64,000 nt of DNA from Conoideocrella luteorostrata (GCA_032433595.1 JASWJB010000052.1:109817-173816), one strand, 5' to 3'. Counted from the first letter of the stretch, positions 24,665-37,679 are shown. Numbers and translations are program-made. Notes: generated by a model not told the origin, from the letters alone.

Positions 24665-24879
24665 TGCAGGAAGCACAGGGCTTCTGTCGCTAGGGTATCG
24701 ATACCGGGAGGTGAAGCAAAACAATGTGCAAAACAATTCAGCTCATCTTTGACTATCTTCTAAGAAAAAGAAGAAGAGGAAGAGGAATGCCCCCGAGCGC
24801 GCCGTATAAATGAGGCGCACTAGGGTGGCCACGTGACCTTGTCCACAACTGCTTGTATGCTTGACGAGGGATTCCAACA
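24665..24879 (-). mobile_element. Solo LTR, family A (215 bp)
   Basis: On the minus strand it starts TGTTGGAATCCCTCGTCAAG and ends TTCCTGCA (TG..CA). It contains the family's conserved TCACGTGG box followed by a TATA-like TTTATACGGC. It is closely related to the copy at 52053-52247. No internal retroelement sequence flanks it. Confidence 0.75.
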
Positions 24880-25059
24880 CTTCATCAATTCCATCTATTT
24901 GATCCAATCCATCTAGCCCCACCAGTTGTCGCTGTTGCAAATTGCTCCGAATGCTCATGACGCAACAACCTGCTCGAAGGCCAATTCCCAAAGTGTTCAG
25001 CGTCCCATCTTCGGCAGCTGAAGCATGGTCTGCCAATGACAAGGCCGGTGTTGTTGATT
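24880..25059. other. Short spacer between LTR and LINE relic
   Basis: No gene recognised. Confidence 0.4.
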
Positions 25060-25560
25060 GAACTCATCATTACCTCCTCTCACCCCGTTGTTCTTGGTCT
25101 CATATCCAGCCTCTTCTTTACTGCTCTGGCGAATTCAATTGTAGCTTTACCTGCTTCCATGTTTGGCGCCGATGTATCATCATCTGATACCGCCTTCCCA
25201 CCCGCGAAGTAGGAGATTTCTCTCCGTTTTTTTCGCGTGAACACTTGATGCATCGAAACAGGAAGTGTTCTACAGTCTCTACTGCTTGCCTATATTCGCA
25301 GAGGTTCGATTCTGCTGCGCCAATCCTGTTCAGGAAGCCTTTGAGTCCTGCCATGCCGGTGCGTACTCGGGATCAGGATTCCTGCTTTACTTTTGTCCAA
25401 TTGATTATACAGGTTGTGGGTATGTTTGCCCGGCAGTGCCCGTGCCTATTTGCTTTGAGTGCTTGCCGATCCCGTCTGACAGTTTGGCCTTCTCAGCTAG
25501 CTGACGTCGTGCGGATCTAGCTTGACATGGCTGCTGGTCTCTTCGCCGCCGCTTTGGCAA
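25060..25560 (-). mobile_element. LINE (Tad-like) 3' end relic
   Basis: On the minus strand the text ALPGKHTHNLYNQLD, then (after a frameshift) RTGMAGLKGFLNRIGAAES and ETVEHFLFRC matches the C-terminus of fungal LINE polyproteins, including the characteristic Cys-His knuckle (CEYRQAVETVEHFLFRC). Only about 150 codons remain, with frameshifts. The reverse transcriptase domain is absent. Confidence 0.7.
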
Positions 25561-28260
25561 GTGTCCTCAGTGTGAAATCGTTCCCCTCCGCTGGTACCCC
25601 ACCCACATGAGCGATACACCGAGCAGCCTCTCACTCAGAGTCGATGAGCCTGTCTGCGAAGCTGGCAAGGCCTGGGCAACGATGCTGTGGTCGACTTACG
25701 GCGCTTCGTTGTCATGACGCGTGCGCCCCAGTTGCGCCGCTGTTATGTGTATGTGGCGTGCGACCGACATAATCACAAAATCAGCCGCAACACAACAGCG
25801 CCTGTATTACAGCGTGGCACTCGTCCTTGGCTTGATGCGCCATGCTGACCTTAGGTAATAGGGAATGCCACCTTCGACACATCTCTTCTGCCTGCGGCAA
25901 AAAGTGTCACTAGCCTCAAGGGGCATTCCCCCGAGTTATGGCCGCTCCGTCTTGACGTCACGGCCCCCAAAGTCGGACAGCGATACCGCGGCGGCCAATC
26001 TCATTAAGCCTACTCCGTACTGAGGATTTGTATTATCCAAAGGGCGGGATTCCCGAGAACTTTTGCTGCCGTAAATTAGGAGTTGTATCTGTTCGTTTCA
26101 GGCTACAACCCAACTTGTTGGTTGGAATGTGTGTCTTATATTTTTCAACCAGGAGGGCTCGGGCTACATTCGAGCCATGTAGTAAGAGAAGTTAATACCG
26201 GGCCTGCGATTGCAAACAAGCCGCCGTCAACTTTTTTTAAGCTCATGCGCAGGAATTATCATCGCGTAAAAAAGAAAATCCCAAGTTCAACTTATTTGTT
26301 ACCTTTGCGATCACTACCTACATTTATGGCGGTAGCACAAGACGAAGTAGTCGGTGACTCGTACGACCGACCAGTCAGCCTGGCCGTCCAGGCCATCCCA
26401 AGACCCCCATTTTTTGCCAGAAAAACATTTTCTCGAGTGCGGCACGGCCCTTCCCATGCCGGCATTTCATTAGCAGCAATGGGCATGTACTCCGTACGGA
26501 GTAGTAGGCTACACCCTGCATGCCTCTCATTGCAACGTTCGGAAAGGACCGGCGTATTACGTAGTATGAGGGTGGGGGCGGTATACCGCTTGTCTAGGGC
26601 TCGTGATTGTTTGTCGTAAAGTTAATAGCTGCAAATTGGCTGTCGCTTTCGACCACCCTAGCGCTCCCCATCCCCACTTTCCACGTCTAGTAAAGCGCGC
26701 CTCGCGGACATCGCCGAGCATTCATTTGGAGCAATTCACTGCAATTTCAACTCCTCCCAAGGGTTGCTTTCCCACCAAGAGAGCTAAGCTTCACTGCAAT
26801 TTCGAAAGCTTCCAGCCGCAAATTCCTAGCAGTAATAAGTACAGTCAGCTAGCTTAAAACAGACTAAGCGCACCCCATGCTAATAGATCCCCAGTGCCTA
26901 AGTGTGGGTGGGTGGGGATAACCAGCGGTTAGCCCAGCGCTCTGAAAATTGTCCTCCAAGAGCATCCAGTCGTTGGCGTAACGTCCTCCAAAAATAAACA
27001 CACATTTTGCTGTAAACCTTCACTTTTTTTGTAAAATTAGGACGAGGAAGAGTACTCAAAGCTGTTTAAAATACGCTAAAAAAAAGATGTAATCCACCAT
27101 CTAGCCTGTTTTGGCCTACCTGCCACGAAATTCGACCAACTTTCTACCAGCGCGAGCCTGGGCAGGGCCAATTCGCTCAAATTCACCATTTCCTGTGTTT
27201 CCTCTGCCTTTATGACTAATGATTCAATTGCGCTAGTATTTGCGCCTGCTCTCGAGCGGCTGCGAGACCTGCCGCGGCCTTCTGCCCATGTTGAGCCAGT
27301 GCACCTTGTCTGCCCGGCAACCTGCCCTTTGATTTCTGCATGATTCTAGCTGCCAGAGGTTCTCGTGATATCGTTGTCAGAAAATGTGGTTTCATTACAC
27401 ACCGATAACGCCAAGTCTTGTCATGCTAGCATCGTACGACTCTGCAGCGGCAGTGCGGTCATGCTTCGGCATGGTGCTTGTGGGAATAGACTAACAATGA
27501 GTAGATATTGCAGAGCAGCAAGTTTCGTTGCCTCCAGACCATCTTCCATTTCGAAAAATAGAACCGTCACGCGGCCTGGCAAATAAAGGCATTGGCTCTT
27601 CATCGGGTGGTGTCCTCGGGGCAAATTTATCCAACGTAGCGTATAGTTTGCCGCCCCTCTCTATGGTCAGCCAACAATATTGGAAAGTCCTGTGTGCCTC
27701 TCCCAACCCCGCGAACCAGTTATAATTCACTCCAAATCGCTGCCCAAAGATTGAGGGCTACGTCAGGTATGAGGCGCATACCACATGAAGAAGAAGATCA
27801 TCCAAAGGAAGTAAGTAGCGCCAGCCTTGTGTTCGTTTTTGTTCTATTGATGAGTGAGGCGCTCCGGCCCCCATACGTGGCTCTGACCGTCAGCTCAGCC
27901 CATGCGCTGCAATGTCAGCCGCCTTACGTTGCGGCGCGCACCTGTCCAATTATCTCAACTTGCTGCAGACAGGTGGCGGGGTGGTGCTTCTCTAGTGTCT
28001 GAACGGTCCGTATATACGTGGCTCAGCTATGGAATGGTTTTTGTTGCATCCCGTTTTTTATGTGTGTGCAGAGCTGGCATCAGTTCAATATGTAAGAAAC
28101 TAGACGACAACGTTTGAGGCACACTTATGCTTAATTTATAGCGTGCCTGTCGCTCTAAACTCATCGTTCTTGACGTGCCAAATATCTTTTACAAATTATA
28201 TGACAGTAAGCGATATAAACACAACTTACTTTCCGTTCTCCAATCCTCAACGTTAAAGTC
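25561..28260. other. 2.7-kb gap with no convincing gene
   Basis: Open frames such as 26083-26619 (178 codons) have low-order composition and no family likeness. The segment at 27100-27200 shares wording with 41020-41110 (GCGCGAGC..CAGGC..GATTCGCTCAAA), so it belongs to a dispersed repeat. The final part should hold the promoter of the membrane protein gene. Confidence 0.4.
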
Positions 28261-30412
28261 ATGACAGCCGTGGTAGACGATAAGCTGAGGACTGCGCCTG
28301 ATCAAGAGCCAACGGGTACAGAGCTGACACAATTCGGAAAGCTCAAGCACCCAATCGCCAGATTGAACCAGCGGTTCAGTTCCGCTGTAACCACCTTTCT
28401 ATGCTCCCCAGTTTTTTTATTGCTCAAACTTCTGCCTGCAGTCCGAGCTGATGGCGATGGCACACTGGATGTGCCATGCTCCATTGACACGGACATCTCG
28501 CTTAAAGCGACTTTCGATATTACGACATGGATAAATCGCGGCATCTGTATACGGACCACTTCTCCTGGCAGACAGTGCAACGTGGCTCTCCTCAATGTTC
28601 TCAAAAACATGAGCCCTTTGGCCACTGCCCAGTGCAGTGGTGCGGCTGGTGTGCTTGCCCTGTTGCCGACAATTGGCGCCTTGCTGGGAGCCCCTACCAA
28701 TGAGATATGGAGACTCTTGACCATCGTGCCTTTCGGAGGGGTTCTCGCCATGTTTATGTCATTCGGGGGGGCCATACTTCCCATTCGTGTTGAGGACTAT
28801 GAATCTGCCGAGGGCGATGGACTTCGCCCTGCATCCATGCCCGGCCGAAGCTTCAGCCTCAGAAGAACGGAGGAGATGTCCAAAAAAGGGCAACTTCCCG
28901 AAACAGGAAGCCTCACGCACCCTTTGCTGCAAAGATTAGAGGCCAAACTACACCAAGAGAAAAGTGTCCACGTGTCGAAACATGATATTTGGCTTGGACT
29001 CTTTGCGATGCTGGTGTTGTTGTTGGGAGCACATGCGGCGATGGTCGTTGTCGAGCAAGGCGCAATGCTACCATGGTTCTGGTAAATACTTTGCACAACA
29101 TAAACAATTTTTTTTTAAAACTGCGCCACTAACTATTCCAGTTGGTCGAGGGGGTGGTGGATGCACTTTTGGTACATCTTAGGTATGTATGCCTTTTGCT
29201 TCCTGTGAACATGCATTATATCATCTTGCAATGCACTAAAGCAACGAGACAGTCACTTTCACGGCAATCTTGGACAACTATGCCCAGCTTCCGTTTAAGA
29301 ATTATGCCAAGCTGTATCTTTCCGACGTGCCATACGACATTACCGTCGCGGGCGGCGAGGACATTACAAAGAGCCTCCAGAAATCCGGAGTACTCGACAG
29401 CAACACGCCACCTGAGGATGCAACTGGAGAAGCCATCGGGCTTGCTCTCGAGCAGCTTAAAACAGTCCAAGCAGGAGTGGTATATGTTAACGGTAGTCTT
29501 GAACGTGCACAGCCTCGAAATGCGGTGCTCGTCATGGTCTCCGTAGTCTCTCGCGGCACAGCCAAGAGAAGTATTCGCCTCCTGCGGCTACTCAGCAAAA
29601 CAATGAGTATCGCAGTATTCGTGGTCGGCACAGCATTCTTTTCCTCGGCGCAACTTCTGGCCCCGCCCGTGGCGATCATGGTCTTGTCTCTTTTGCTCGC
29701 AGCTGCTGTTGGCACGCGAGCAGTCGCCACCTACATCACAACGGTAGTCGGCCGCTCCGAGCCCATGATTCATGTAATGGTGAATTCGTGAGTTGAAGAA
29801 ATATCTTTTTGTACTTGCTTTTTTTTTTCCCTTTTCCCACCGTTGTTTTTGGTGGTGACAATCAATACAATATATGCAGGCTGCAGCAAAGCAGCTTGAT
29901 GCAGCATCATCATTAAGACCATTATGAAACACGTCAGTGTCTAATTACAAGTCTTGTCTTTTTTAGCCAATCGGAAGCAAATAAAATAATTGCCGAAATC
30001 ATGATGTTGACTCGTCATGATCGACGGGATCCCAACGATCCTGTGCGCGCCATTCAGGTAAGCCTCAGCGTCGCCTGCCTCTGAAAGCGTGTGACTTGGT
30101 TTCGAACCTATTTCGGATGTCTAGGACGCCATCCGCACGAAATTAATGTGACTAATTCTTCCCGTGGGATAGATCGAAGTCGATGGTCACGTATTTGTGG
30201 ATTGCAAGCGTGTTACCAGGAGGTCGAGGCTCTTCGTTGCTGTTCTGGGCATCATGGCCGAGCCGTTCGACCTAGCAAGCATAGTAAAACGAACTTCTGC
30301 AAGAGGCTGGTCAAATTACTCTGGAAGAAGCATTTCAGAGTGGAGGAGCCAAGGTATGGGAGATGTAGAGACGGCTGAGATGCTTGGGCCAGCTCACTTG
30401 CAGGCATCGTGA
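28261..30412 (+). CDS. Polytopic membrane protein, five exons
   Basis: Spliced model 28261-29081, 29142-29186, 29242-29787, 29967-30057, 30173-30412 gives 580 residues with frame kept at every junction. Exon 2 is only 45 bases and Trp-rich (GWWMHFWYIL). Hydrophobic segments are visible at about 43-62 (VTTFLCSPVFLLLKLLP), 130-150, 160-182 (VPFGGVLAMFMSFGGAILP), 248-268 (LGLFAMLVLLLGAHAAMVVV), and two near 395-440 (SIAVFVVGTAFF; PPVAIMVLSLLLAAA). A soluble stretch (about 290-380) and a basic C-terminal tail follow. I do not recognise a characterised family; this is a conserved-hypothetical style protein, probably of the plasma membrane. The donor of intron 2 (GTATGC at 29187) was preferred over GTATGT at 29183 because only it keeps frame. 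Confidence 0.7.
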
Positions 30413-31777
30413 CAGTGCTGTATTGTGCAGAATCCGGAAGCTGCGAGATTCCTGGCTTTTTGAAGTAGGCGTGTTACAGGCCGGAGGTCATTGTGGTTTA
30501 CGCGTAAAGGCACGATAATTGTGTTGTAGTGGTGAGTGAGAGGAATAGATCTAGGTACGTTGATAATAATGGAAGGGGGCTTTGATGATAATTCTAGTAA
30601 TGTTGTGGTGACGTGCAGGTTGCCGGCTGCGGGCACGTGTGGCGAATCCGACAAGGCACCCATGATGCCTTGAATGCCTCGAAAAAAAAAAACCGCCCAA
30701 ATAAAATCCTCGCGTATAGAGCATCATTCCAGAAGTCAATTGCATGCCCTCATTTTTGTCGGGTAAGGCATGGGTGATGGTAATGTGTCCGCATTAAATG
30801 TGGACTACACTTTTTCTAGCGGGTTTGGCTGCAGCTGCGATAGCATTACGTAGTTAGCAGGCACCACCCATGTAGCGGAACCAAGTCGTAAAAGAATGTA
30901 TCCAGCTGGTCGGTGGATGAGTTCAACAACAAACTATTATGCAACACCTAGAACTCATTTATGTTGATCACTTTCTGAATGTGCACGCCTCAGGAGAATA
31001 TCTTACGTCAGCTAATATCATCAATCTACGTGCCGAATGTGGCATCCCGCTACACAAACCCAAGATATTACATCTACTTTTAGCAATAGATCTAGATCAT
31101 AGCTCAATTCCAACAAGCTAATAATGGGTTTTTTTTTTAGCGCTGCAGTGTTTATTGGGCTAGCAAAGGTGTTACCCGAGGCGGTCGAGTGGATTTTGGC
31201 TATCGCCTCGCCAAGTTCATCGCGCTTAGCCCAACTCACATCTGGTCCGCCTCTCAGGGCTCGTCAAGCCGCTCTGGAGAGCTGTTGTGGTGTTCTGGCA
31301 GCTTGAGATCCATCGGTGGTATCGTAAATCGCGTTGTAGGGCGTTTTGGACTGTCATGTTACGCAGTCGCCAGGGAAAAAAGGGCAAAGGTACGGAAAGT
31401 AGGTCTCCAGGTACTTGAAGTATGCTTTACGGTCGGCCATCAAGGAGTCCAGCCACCACTGATCATCAGCCTTCTTGCGAGTGCAGCATGACTACTCCAT
31501 TCTCCGTACCGTAGCGAGACTTGCAGGCAGCGGTCCAAGGCTCCTTCTCTGCACTTTGCGTAGGAAATGGATCGAAAAGTCCCGGAAATCGCACTTTTGC
31601 TTTCAGCGTATTAATCAGCTTTAAAATGGCCTTGCTCTTGCGCACTTGTGCATTTTGGCCTTTAAGTCTATTTTTGACTGCCAAATGTACGACCCTCTCG
31701 TCGGGTAATGCATTTTTATTACCCATGCCTATAGTGAAGCTTGACTAGGTGCCTGAAATAGCCTTGGGAGGTTGTGT
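30413..31777. other. No gene seen; repeat-derived flank
   Basis: Short frames on both strands only. The minus-strand frame 31466-31726 (86 codons, basic) could be a scrap of a retroelement protein but shows no motif. It ends at the start of the family C LTR. Confidence 0.4.
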
Positions 31778-32335
31778 TGTCGGAAAGGACAGGTGTCCTG
31801 ATGGATACCCGGGCAAGGAGCAGGACGGAGGAAGCAAGGGCACGGAAGCCCTATTTTATAGGGGTATTTATAGGGGGATTGAGCAAGGCTCCCAGAGGAA
31901 TCCTTTCATCTTCATCGTCATCTATTATCATCGACATCATCAATATACATGAATTTGACCTCTTCCTGCTCAAGACAATAGGTGTTGGATAGCGGAGAAG
32001 GTCTCGGACAACGAAGAAGGTCTCGGACAACGACGAAGGTCTCGGACAACGAAGAGGGTCTCGGACAACAAAGAAGGTCTTGGACAGCGAGGAAGGTCTT
32101 GGACAACGAAAAAAGTCTCAGACAACGAGGTGGCAGGAAGATGGCTGGAAGATGGCTGAAAAATGGCTGGAAATGAGGTGGCGGGAAGGAGGCTATCGCG
32201 AGAGATAATAAGAGGCATCGTGGAAGGAATTGGAAGGAGATCATCATCAGCAAAAAGAATCATCTATCATTATATTCATGAATTGACACACATTCTATCC
32301 CTTCCAACTCCACTTCCATACTTTTGCTTCCGACA
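31778..32335 (+). mobile_element. LTR, family C (558 bp) with internal minisatellite
   Basis: Begins TGTCGGAA and ends TTCCGACA, a perfect 8-base terminal inverted repeat with TG..CA ends. A TATA-like TTTATAGGGGTATTTATAGG lies near 31853. The base after the LTR starts GGTGGCGGGGCAGTG, likely a primer-binding site, so this is a left LTR whose internal region is gone. The 3' third recurs at 41380-41489. Confidence 0.65.
31998..32130 (+). repeat. 19-bp minisatellite, 7 copies
   Basis: Seven tandem copies of AAGGTCTCGGACAACGAAG with increasing divergence toward the 3' end (133 bp). It lies inside the family C LTR, after its TATA-like box. Confidence 0.9.
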
Positions 32336-32877
32336 GGTGGCGGGGCAGTGTAGTAAATGTACAATCCCACCCTTGAATTATCAACCAGGAAAAAGGAGGC
32401 AAAAAAACATCACGAGAAAATCGGTCGTGAATTATCGAATTTTTCAAGCGAATTGCCAGAAAAGGTAGAAATGTCAAATCAGTAAGTTAAAATCAGTAAG
32501 AACAACTCATATAAATACTACTTATTATATTATCTCAAAAATTCTCGCCTGGCAGCAGCTTTAAGCCGTGTAGATCGGCATTTTCATAGATAATAAGCAT
32601 CGACATGAAGAGAAATACTCGTCACAATCTATTGAATCGACAATCACCTTGATAGTTGTTTTCGAGCTTGCTGAAACGGGAAAAACTGCCTCAAGATCAA
32701 AATAAGAAAACAATATGCGTTATATACCTTAGTCAAACGTAAGCCTTCAACTCTATTTAAAATAATAGCTCCCTTAAAGGAAAAGTTGGGTGAAGCACTT
32801 TCTACTGCGGGAGCTCTTTCATATTCTGAATCTAAGCTCAAAATTATTTCTTTGGTATATTGAACAGTACAAACGGC
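32336..32877. other. MACPF gene 3' flank and LTR-adjacent DNA
   Basis: Contains the putative primer-binding site at 32336 and AT-rich DNA; no gene recognised. Confidence 0.4.
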
Positions 32878-35800
32878 TTAGTATCTAACGTTCATAATGA
32901 CGGCAGACTTGGACTGATCATTGTCACCAGTTGCGCACACGATTGCGTCATCACGCTCCGCATCCTCGACTGCATTGTAAGCGTACACAGACTTGGTTTT
33001 CCAATGAAATTCAATCTTGACCTTGCCTCCGGAATTAACGACGCCTGTGTTGGAGATGTTGTCCGGATCGATGAATTTAAATGTAGTCTCCGTCTTGGGC
33101 CCTGCGAAAAGCGGTCGGCCAGGACCATCTCCGTCGTGAAAATCCAGCCAGAGGCCTGTACCTACATGCTTGACGTAGTACTTGGTTCCATAATTGAGCT
33201 TTTATCCCTATTTGTTAGCTGTGTCTTGCGGGCTGGCTGACTTCAACACTCCGGATGAGAGAGGACGTACTGTTGTTGCTGGAGTGTGGTTTGTCGTCTC
33301 TGCTTGCAGTGCGAGTTCTGTCGGCGCTCGCGTAGCGACTTTGGGTCCCAGGAGAACACAGCCCCTGTTGGAGAGACACGGTTCTGTGACGATACTCCCC
33401 TTCTGTGCCGAATTGAGAACATTGGCGGTATACGCTGTGAATGAGCCGAGCATTAGTAGTTGCTGATGGTGATGTGTGTGGAGGGGTGGGATAAAGGTAG
33501 TCTTCATACTGAGATCTTTTGTAGCTGCCTTAAACACCACCAAGTATCGTCCATTGACCACTCCATCAGCGCTGAGAGTAAACCTCTTGTGTTTTCCTGG
33601 ACTGACTCCAAGCGACGTGGCAGGCTCGTAGGAGGCCAATCTCTTGGCGATGCCGCTTTGCCCAGCAAACTTGTTGATCAGTTCGATGAGCAGGCAGACG
33701 TTGTCTTGCTGTTGATGGTGTCAGATTGACGTGACACGGAGTGAAGAACAAGAATGTCAAACCTGGGTGATGCGCCAATTCCAATGATGGGCCACGGTCG
33801 GTGCCCATTCCTGAGGACTTGAATTGTTATTGTTAGTCATATTTATCCTCATCCCCCAAAGACATGTTTCGACGGAATATTTGCTCTCTCGCTTACTTGT
33901 TGGCCAACAACGTGTCACCACCATTGGCTTGCCAGGACAGGGTCTTTGTAGACTTGCTCGTGCTGCTTGTTATTGATCCGGACGCGTTTTTCTCATGCGA
34001 TGCAGACACGGATGCCTCGGCGCCCCATCCACTGAACGACGCGGAAGCGGCAGCCTTCATCGAGCTCGCCGTCTCTTGGCTGCTGCCCGATTCCGCAGTG
34101 GTGACATCCTCAGTGGCAAAGAGTCGTCCGCCCACCTGCACCCTGCGACTGAAGAATTCACCTGCGTAGTTTTCAGTTTCAGTACGTGTTTTGCAACAAC
34201 GACAACAACAACAACAACGACGCATTGGGAGTGTGGAAGCTTCAACTACACACCATAGTCCTCCAAAAAGTTTGTCAGCGTTGGGCCATCCACGATCTTG
34301 GAGATGGCGTCCTGACATTGAGAGGTTAATTCCAGAGTACGTTCATCCAAGAAGACGGTGGCTCGTGGGAACTGTGATGGATCAGTGATTTGTCGTGTCA
34401 TGCAGCAGAGCTTCACTCTACTACTCACATTGTAGGCAATTGTGACTTGTTTGCCACTCTTGCTGGTCGAAGTGGCATCGCTGCTGGACACGGTCTGTCC
34501 ATAACTTGCTTTGGCCGCGATGTTGCAACCCCAGAAGGATCCAGAACTATGATGAGGATGAGCGCACGGAATCAAATACAAGACCAAAAGAAGGCGGCGC
34601 GGACGAACCCTGCTGCTTCCACGTCGGTTTGTGCAAAGGCAGAAGTGGCCATTGCCAGCTGCGCAGCGCTCTCCGTCTCGTAAATGGTGATGTACGACTT
34701 GTCATCGATCTTGTATTCTGGGATTCGCAGCTCCATCTGCGTTCCAGAACTGGTCAGCCAACGCATTTTGTCGAAATTTGATGTGCAATCAATTCCAAGG
34801 CGGTTTACTGTACTAAAACGGGGTTACGGGTTGTCACATACATTGACATCTTGCAGAGATGTGTTGGTGAGCGTATCCGACAGGATAGTTCGCTTCTTCA
34901 GCCGGAAGGCTAGGTGGGTGTCGCAAGATTAGACACCAAGTTTCGCGATACAGAGCAGGTGGGGTGTTCATTACCTGGATAGCGGGCTTGCTCGACGCCG
35001 ACAGCAACATTGCCCTTCTTGGAACGCAACACACGGATGCCATAGCAGAGGGAGTTGCTCTCGTTCACAACCGACCAGTCTTGTTCTTCCAGTTCCGGAA
35101 TGTACCTGTCGGCAAGCAAACAAGCATTAGCAATCCCACCAGCTTTTTGTTTTTTATTTTTTTATAACATGTCAAATCAAAACTCACTTCGAATCGGTTC
35201 CAGAGGAGACGTTGGAAGTTGTCTCGTTGACGTTTTGCTTGAGTCGAGCCAACGCGTCGGAATCAAGAACATAACTCGCAATCAATGACTCGAGCTGGAC
35301 ACTGTCAGTAGCTTGATGTAGAATAGCACGACAAGACATGTCGTCGCAACTGGACTCACAGCGCTCTTTGGTGTGACCAACTTCTCGCTCTTCATGTATA
35401 TATCGAGAGTCGTGGCATCAGAAACTTTGACCTGATCATTCTCCAAGTTAGCAACACGAGCGCAGTGAATTCAAATCAGCCGTGAAGCCACGCACACCCA
35501 GGCAGTCCTTTAAGTAGTCTTGTATGACAAAGGTGTCGGGGACGACAGCGCCCTTCTTCGTACAGAAGGGGAAATGGGACCTAGCAGAAAGTGAGTGACC
35601 AGGCAAAGGCACGTCGACATGACAAACGCCAAGCTTACACCTCGATGCTTGCAGAAAGGCCGGCGATACGGGCACGAAGATCAGACAATGTCTCGTCATC
35701 GAGGTCTGTCTTGAGAACCTTCAGGTAGAATGCTTCTTGGTCATTCACACCATCGGTAAAGTGTATGACGACAGGGACAGTCACTCGGGGGATGTCAGTT

Positions 35801-35963
35801 AATTTTTTTTATTATGAGAAACTTCAAAAAAAAAAAACCCCCCATTTGTCTGGAAGTTATAGGACAGACTGCGGCGCGGAGTAGCGTTGTAGTCTTGGGG
35901 ATTCTCTCAGATTCTCTCACCTTGGGTTGCTTTAACTGGGTGCTGAAGTTGCTGCTTGGACAT
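32878..35963 (-). CDS. MACPF (perforin-like) domain protein, 15 exons
   Basis: Fifteen exons on the minus strand: 35963-35921, 35783-35639, 35580-35496, 35440-35360, 35294-35188, 35105-34975, 34909-34838, 34807-34609, 34546-34429, 34371-34254, 34161-33897, 33817-33763, 33708-33510, 33434-33271, 33198-32878; total 2103 bases, 700 residues, frame kept throughout. The MACPF signature is YGEFFSRRVQVGG (Y-G-x-x-[FY]-x6-G-G), followed by LFATEDVTT and a Ser/Ala-rich membrane-inserting-type stretch, then NPQEWAPTVAHHWNWR, as in fungal MACPF proteins. A separate C-terminal beta-rich part of about 150 residues follows. No signal peptide is visible, so it may act inside the cell or be released unconventionally. 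The family forms oligomeric pores; the role in fungi is mostly unknown. Least certain point: donor of intron 7 (GTGACA at 34837). Confidence 0.85.
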
Positions 35964-37679
35964 GGTGAATGGGGCTTTGTTTGTAATGATTTGATTTGAT
36001 GAGACTTTGAGGCACGATAACTTGGATATGCACGGAAGGAAACGAAGATGGTTTAATGAAGACCAGATATTCCTTATAGCAGATGGCTCTGTTGGAAGCC
36101 ACGGGAATTAATTGATGGGGTCAACTACATACATATAAATGAATACAGGAGGACCATGGATGCTCTGAGTTCCGTCGCTGCCAATTCTTTCCAGAGGCCA
36201 GCTTTTCTCATCATTCTCCGCCACCACTAGGACTGCATATTGGCCGCATCTAGGACGCAATGTGATGTGACGGTCTTGTGGGCCGAACCGTGTGCGTGCG
36301 AGATAGCACATGTATGTCGTCGGACCTTGCTTGTCCTGCAGGTGACAACATGAAGGCCGATCAATAGTCCAGCTCCCACGCCACAAGTGACACCGACATA
36401 GCACCTCCGCCCCCTTCATCTCAACTGCAGAATGATGGGGCATCGCACACCTCGCTGGGCTGAACGGCAGTACTGCTACAATTTGTTGTTGGACGTTTCC
36501 TCGAACCAAGCCGTGCAGGGTGGTCGTTTTTTCAGTTTGGCAATTATTGCCCGCAACAGCCGCCGCCTCTTACCGATGGGCATCGAGCCTCTGGCTTCAA
36601 GAACGCCGCAAATATGCATCGAGAAATATATTCCGTAACTCTTGTGGCGATCAAATTTCACGCCCCGCACCAAACCAAGCTGCGAGCCGATCCGTCCAAG
36701 CCCGGGATGCGAAATGTGGAGACGAAACCTAAACTATTGCCTTGGGAATCTCAGGTCTTTTGTCATCCTCTGCAGCTGATCCCACAACGCAGGTGGAGAA
36801 TATGCGAGAAAGATAGATAGTCCCATTTCCAAGTGGAGTGGCCGGCTCGCCGGTGGAGAAATATGTGCTTCAAGAAAGATGCGGTGGAGTGTGAGCAGCA
36901 GACATCCTGCTTGGACAACGTCATTGCCTTGCGCTACTCATCACCAGAAATTGAGGAGAATATTGGCTGCGGCTGCCGTCCTGAGACAGCACATATCCCC
37001 ATCACACACTTCACTGCAGCTCATCACAAACACCGATCAATATCGGCCCCTCCTCACGAATAATATCGGCCCCCCTTCAAGGATATCCATTGCCATCGCT
37101 CAGATTGTATTGTCGGGACGGCAGCGGAGCTCTGTGACAGGGATCCAGACACAGCCACATCACCGTACATACATAATATTGCCAGTGTGTCTAACTATTT
37201 TCTCATACTCCGAGAGACACACCTCATGTATCTGTGGGGCTTGTCAACCAATAGAGTCTAGTCGATGTAAACTTACCGGCTTAAGGGCGCTTTACTATGC
37301 TTTGCGAGATGACTGAGAACACTTCTTCGACGTGAAAAGGTAAAGTCCGCATCTGGAATTGGTTTATCTATTGCCATTCAGACAATACTGTTTACTCAAA
37401 CTAGGGTCCATTTCCGCTTGGGCTTTTTAATAAAAGAGCCCGAGTTGCCTCACCACTATTTGGTAACTAGCGGCGCAGAAATTGGTGGGCCGTAGCGCTC
37501 TTTTGTACCTCAATAGCATGACAGACAGGTTGGAAAGGTGAGATATAATGAGATTCCCCATATTATGTTCAGCAAGTTGACTGTGCCCAATCTTTAACTC
37601 ATTATCCACGTAGTTAACTATTTCGTAACCATGTCCAACTTTCTCCTCCATGACCATCGAGAATTAGATTGAGCCCTTT
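35964..37679. other. Intergenic DNA, no convincing gene
   Basis: The first few hundred bases are the upstream region of the MACPF gene. The minus-strand frame 36108-36509 (133 codons, Cys-rich) and the overlapping frames near 36476-36820 show no family likeness and no introns, so they are not called. Confidence 0.4.

Noticed and set aside
26083..26619. 178-codon plus-strand frame
   Set aside because: No family likeness, no introns, no codon pattern of the neighbouring real genes, and an opposing frame covers the same DNA.
34180..34230. CAA-rich run as a coding polyglutamine tract
   Set aside because: It falls inside an intron of the MACPF gene (34162-34253), so it is a microsatellite and not coding.
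36108..36509. 133-codon Cys-containing minus-strand frame
   Set aside because: No motif or homologue recognised; overlapping frames of similar quality lie on both strands.
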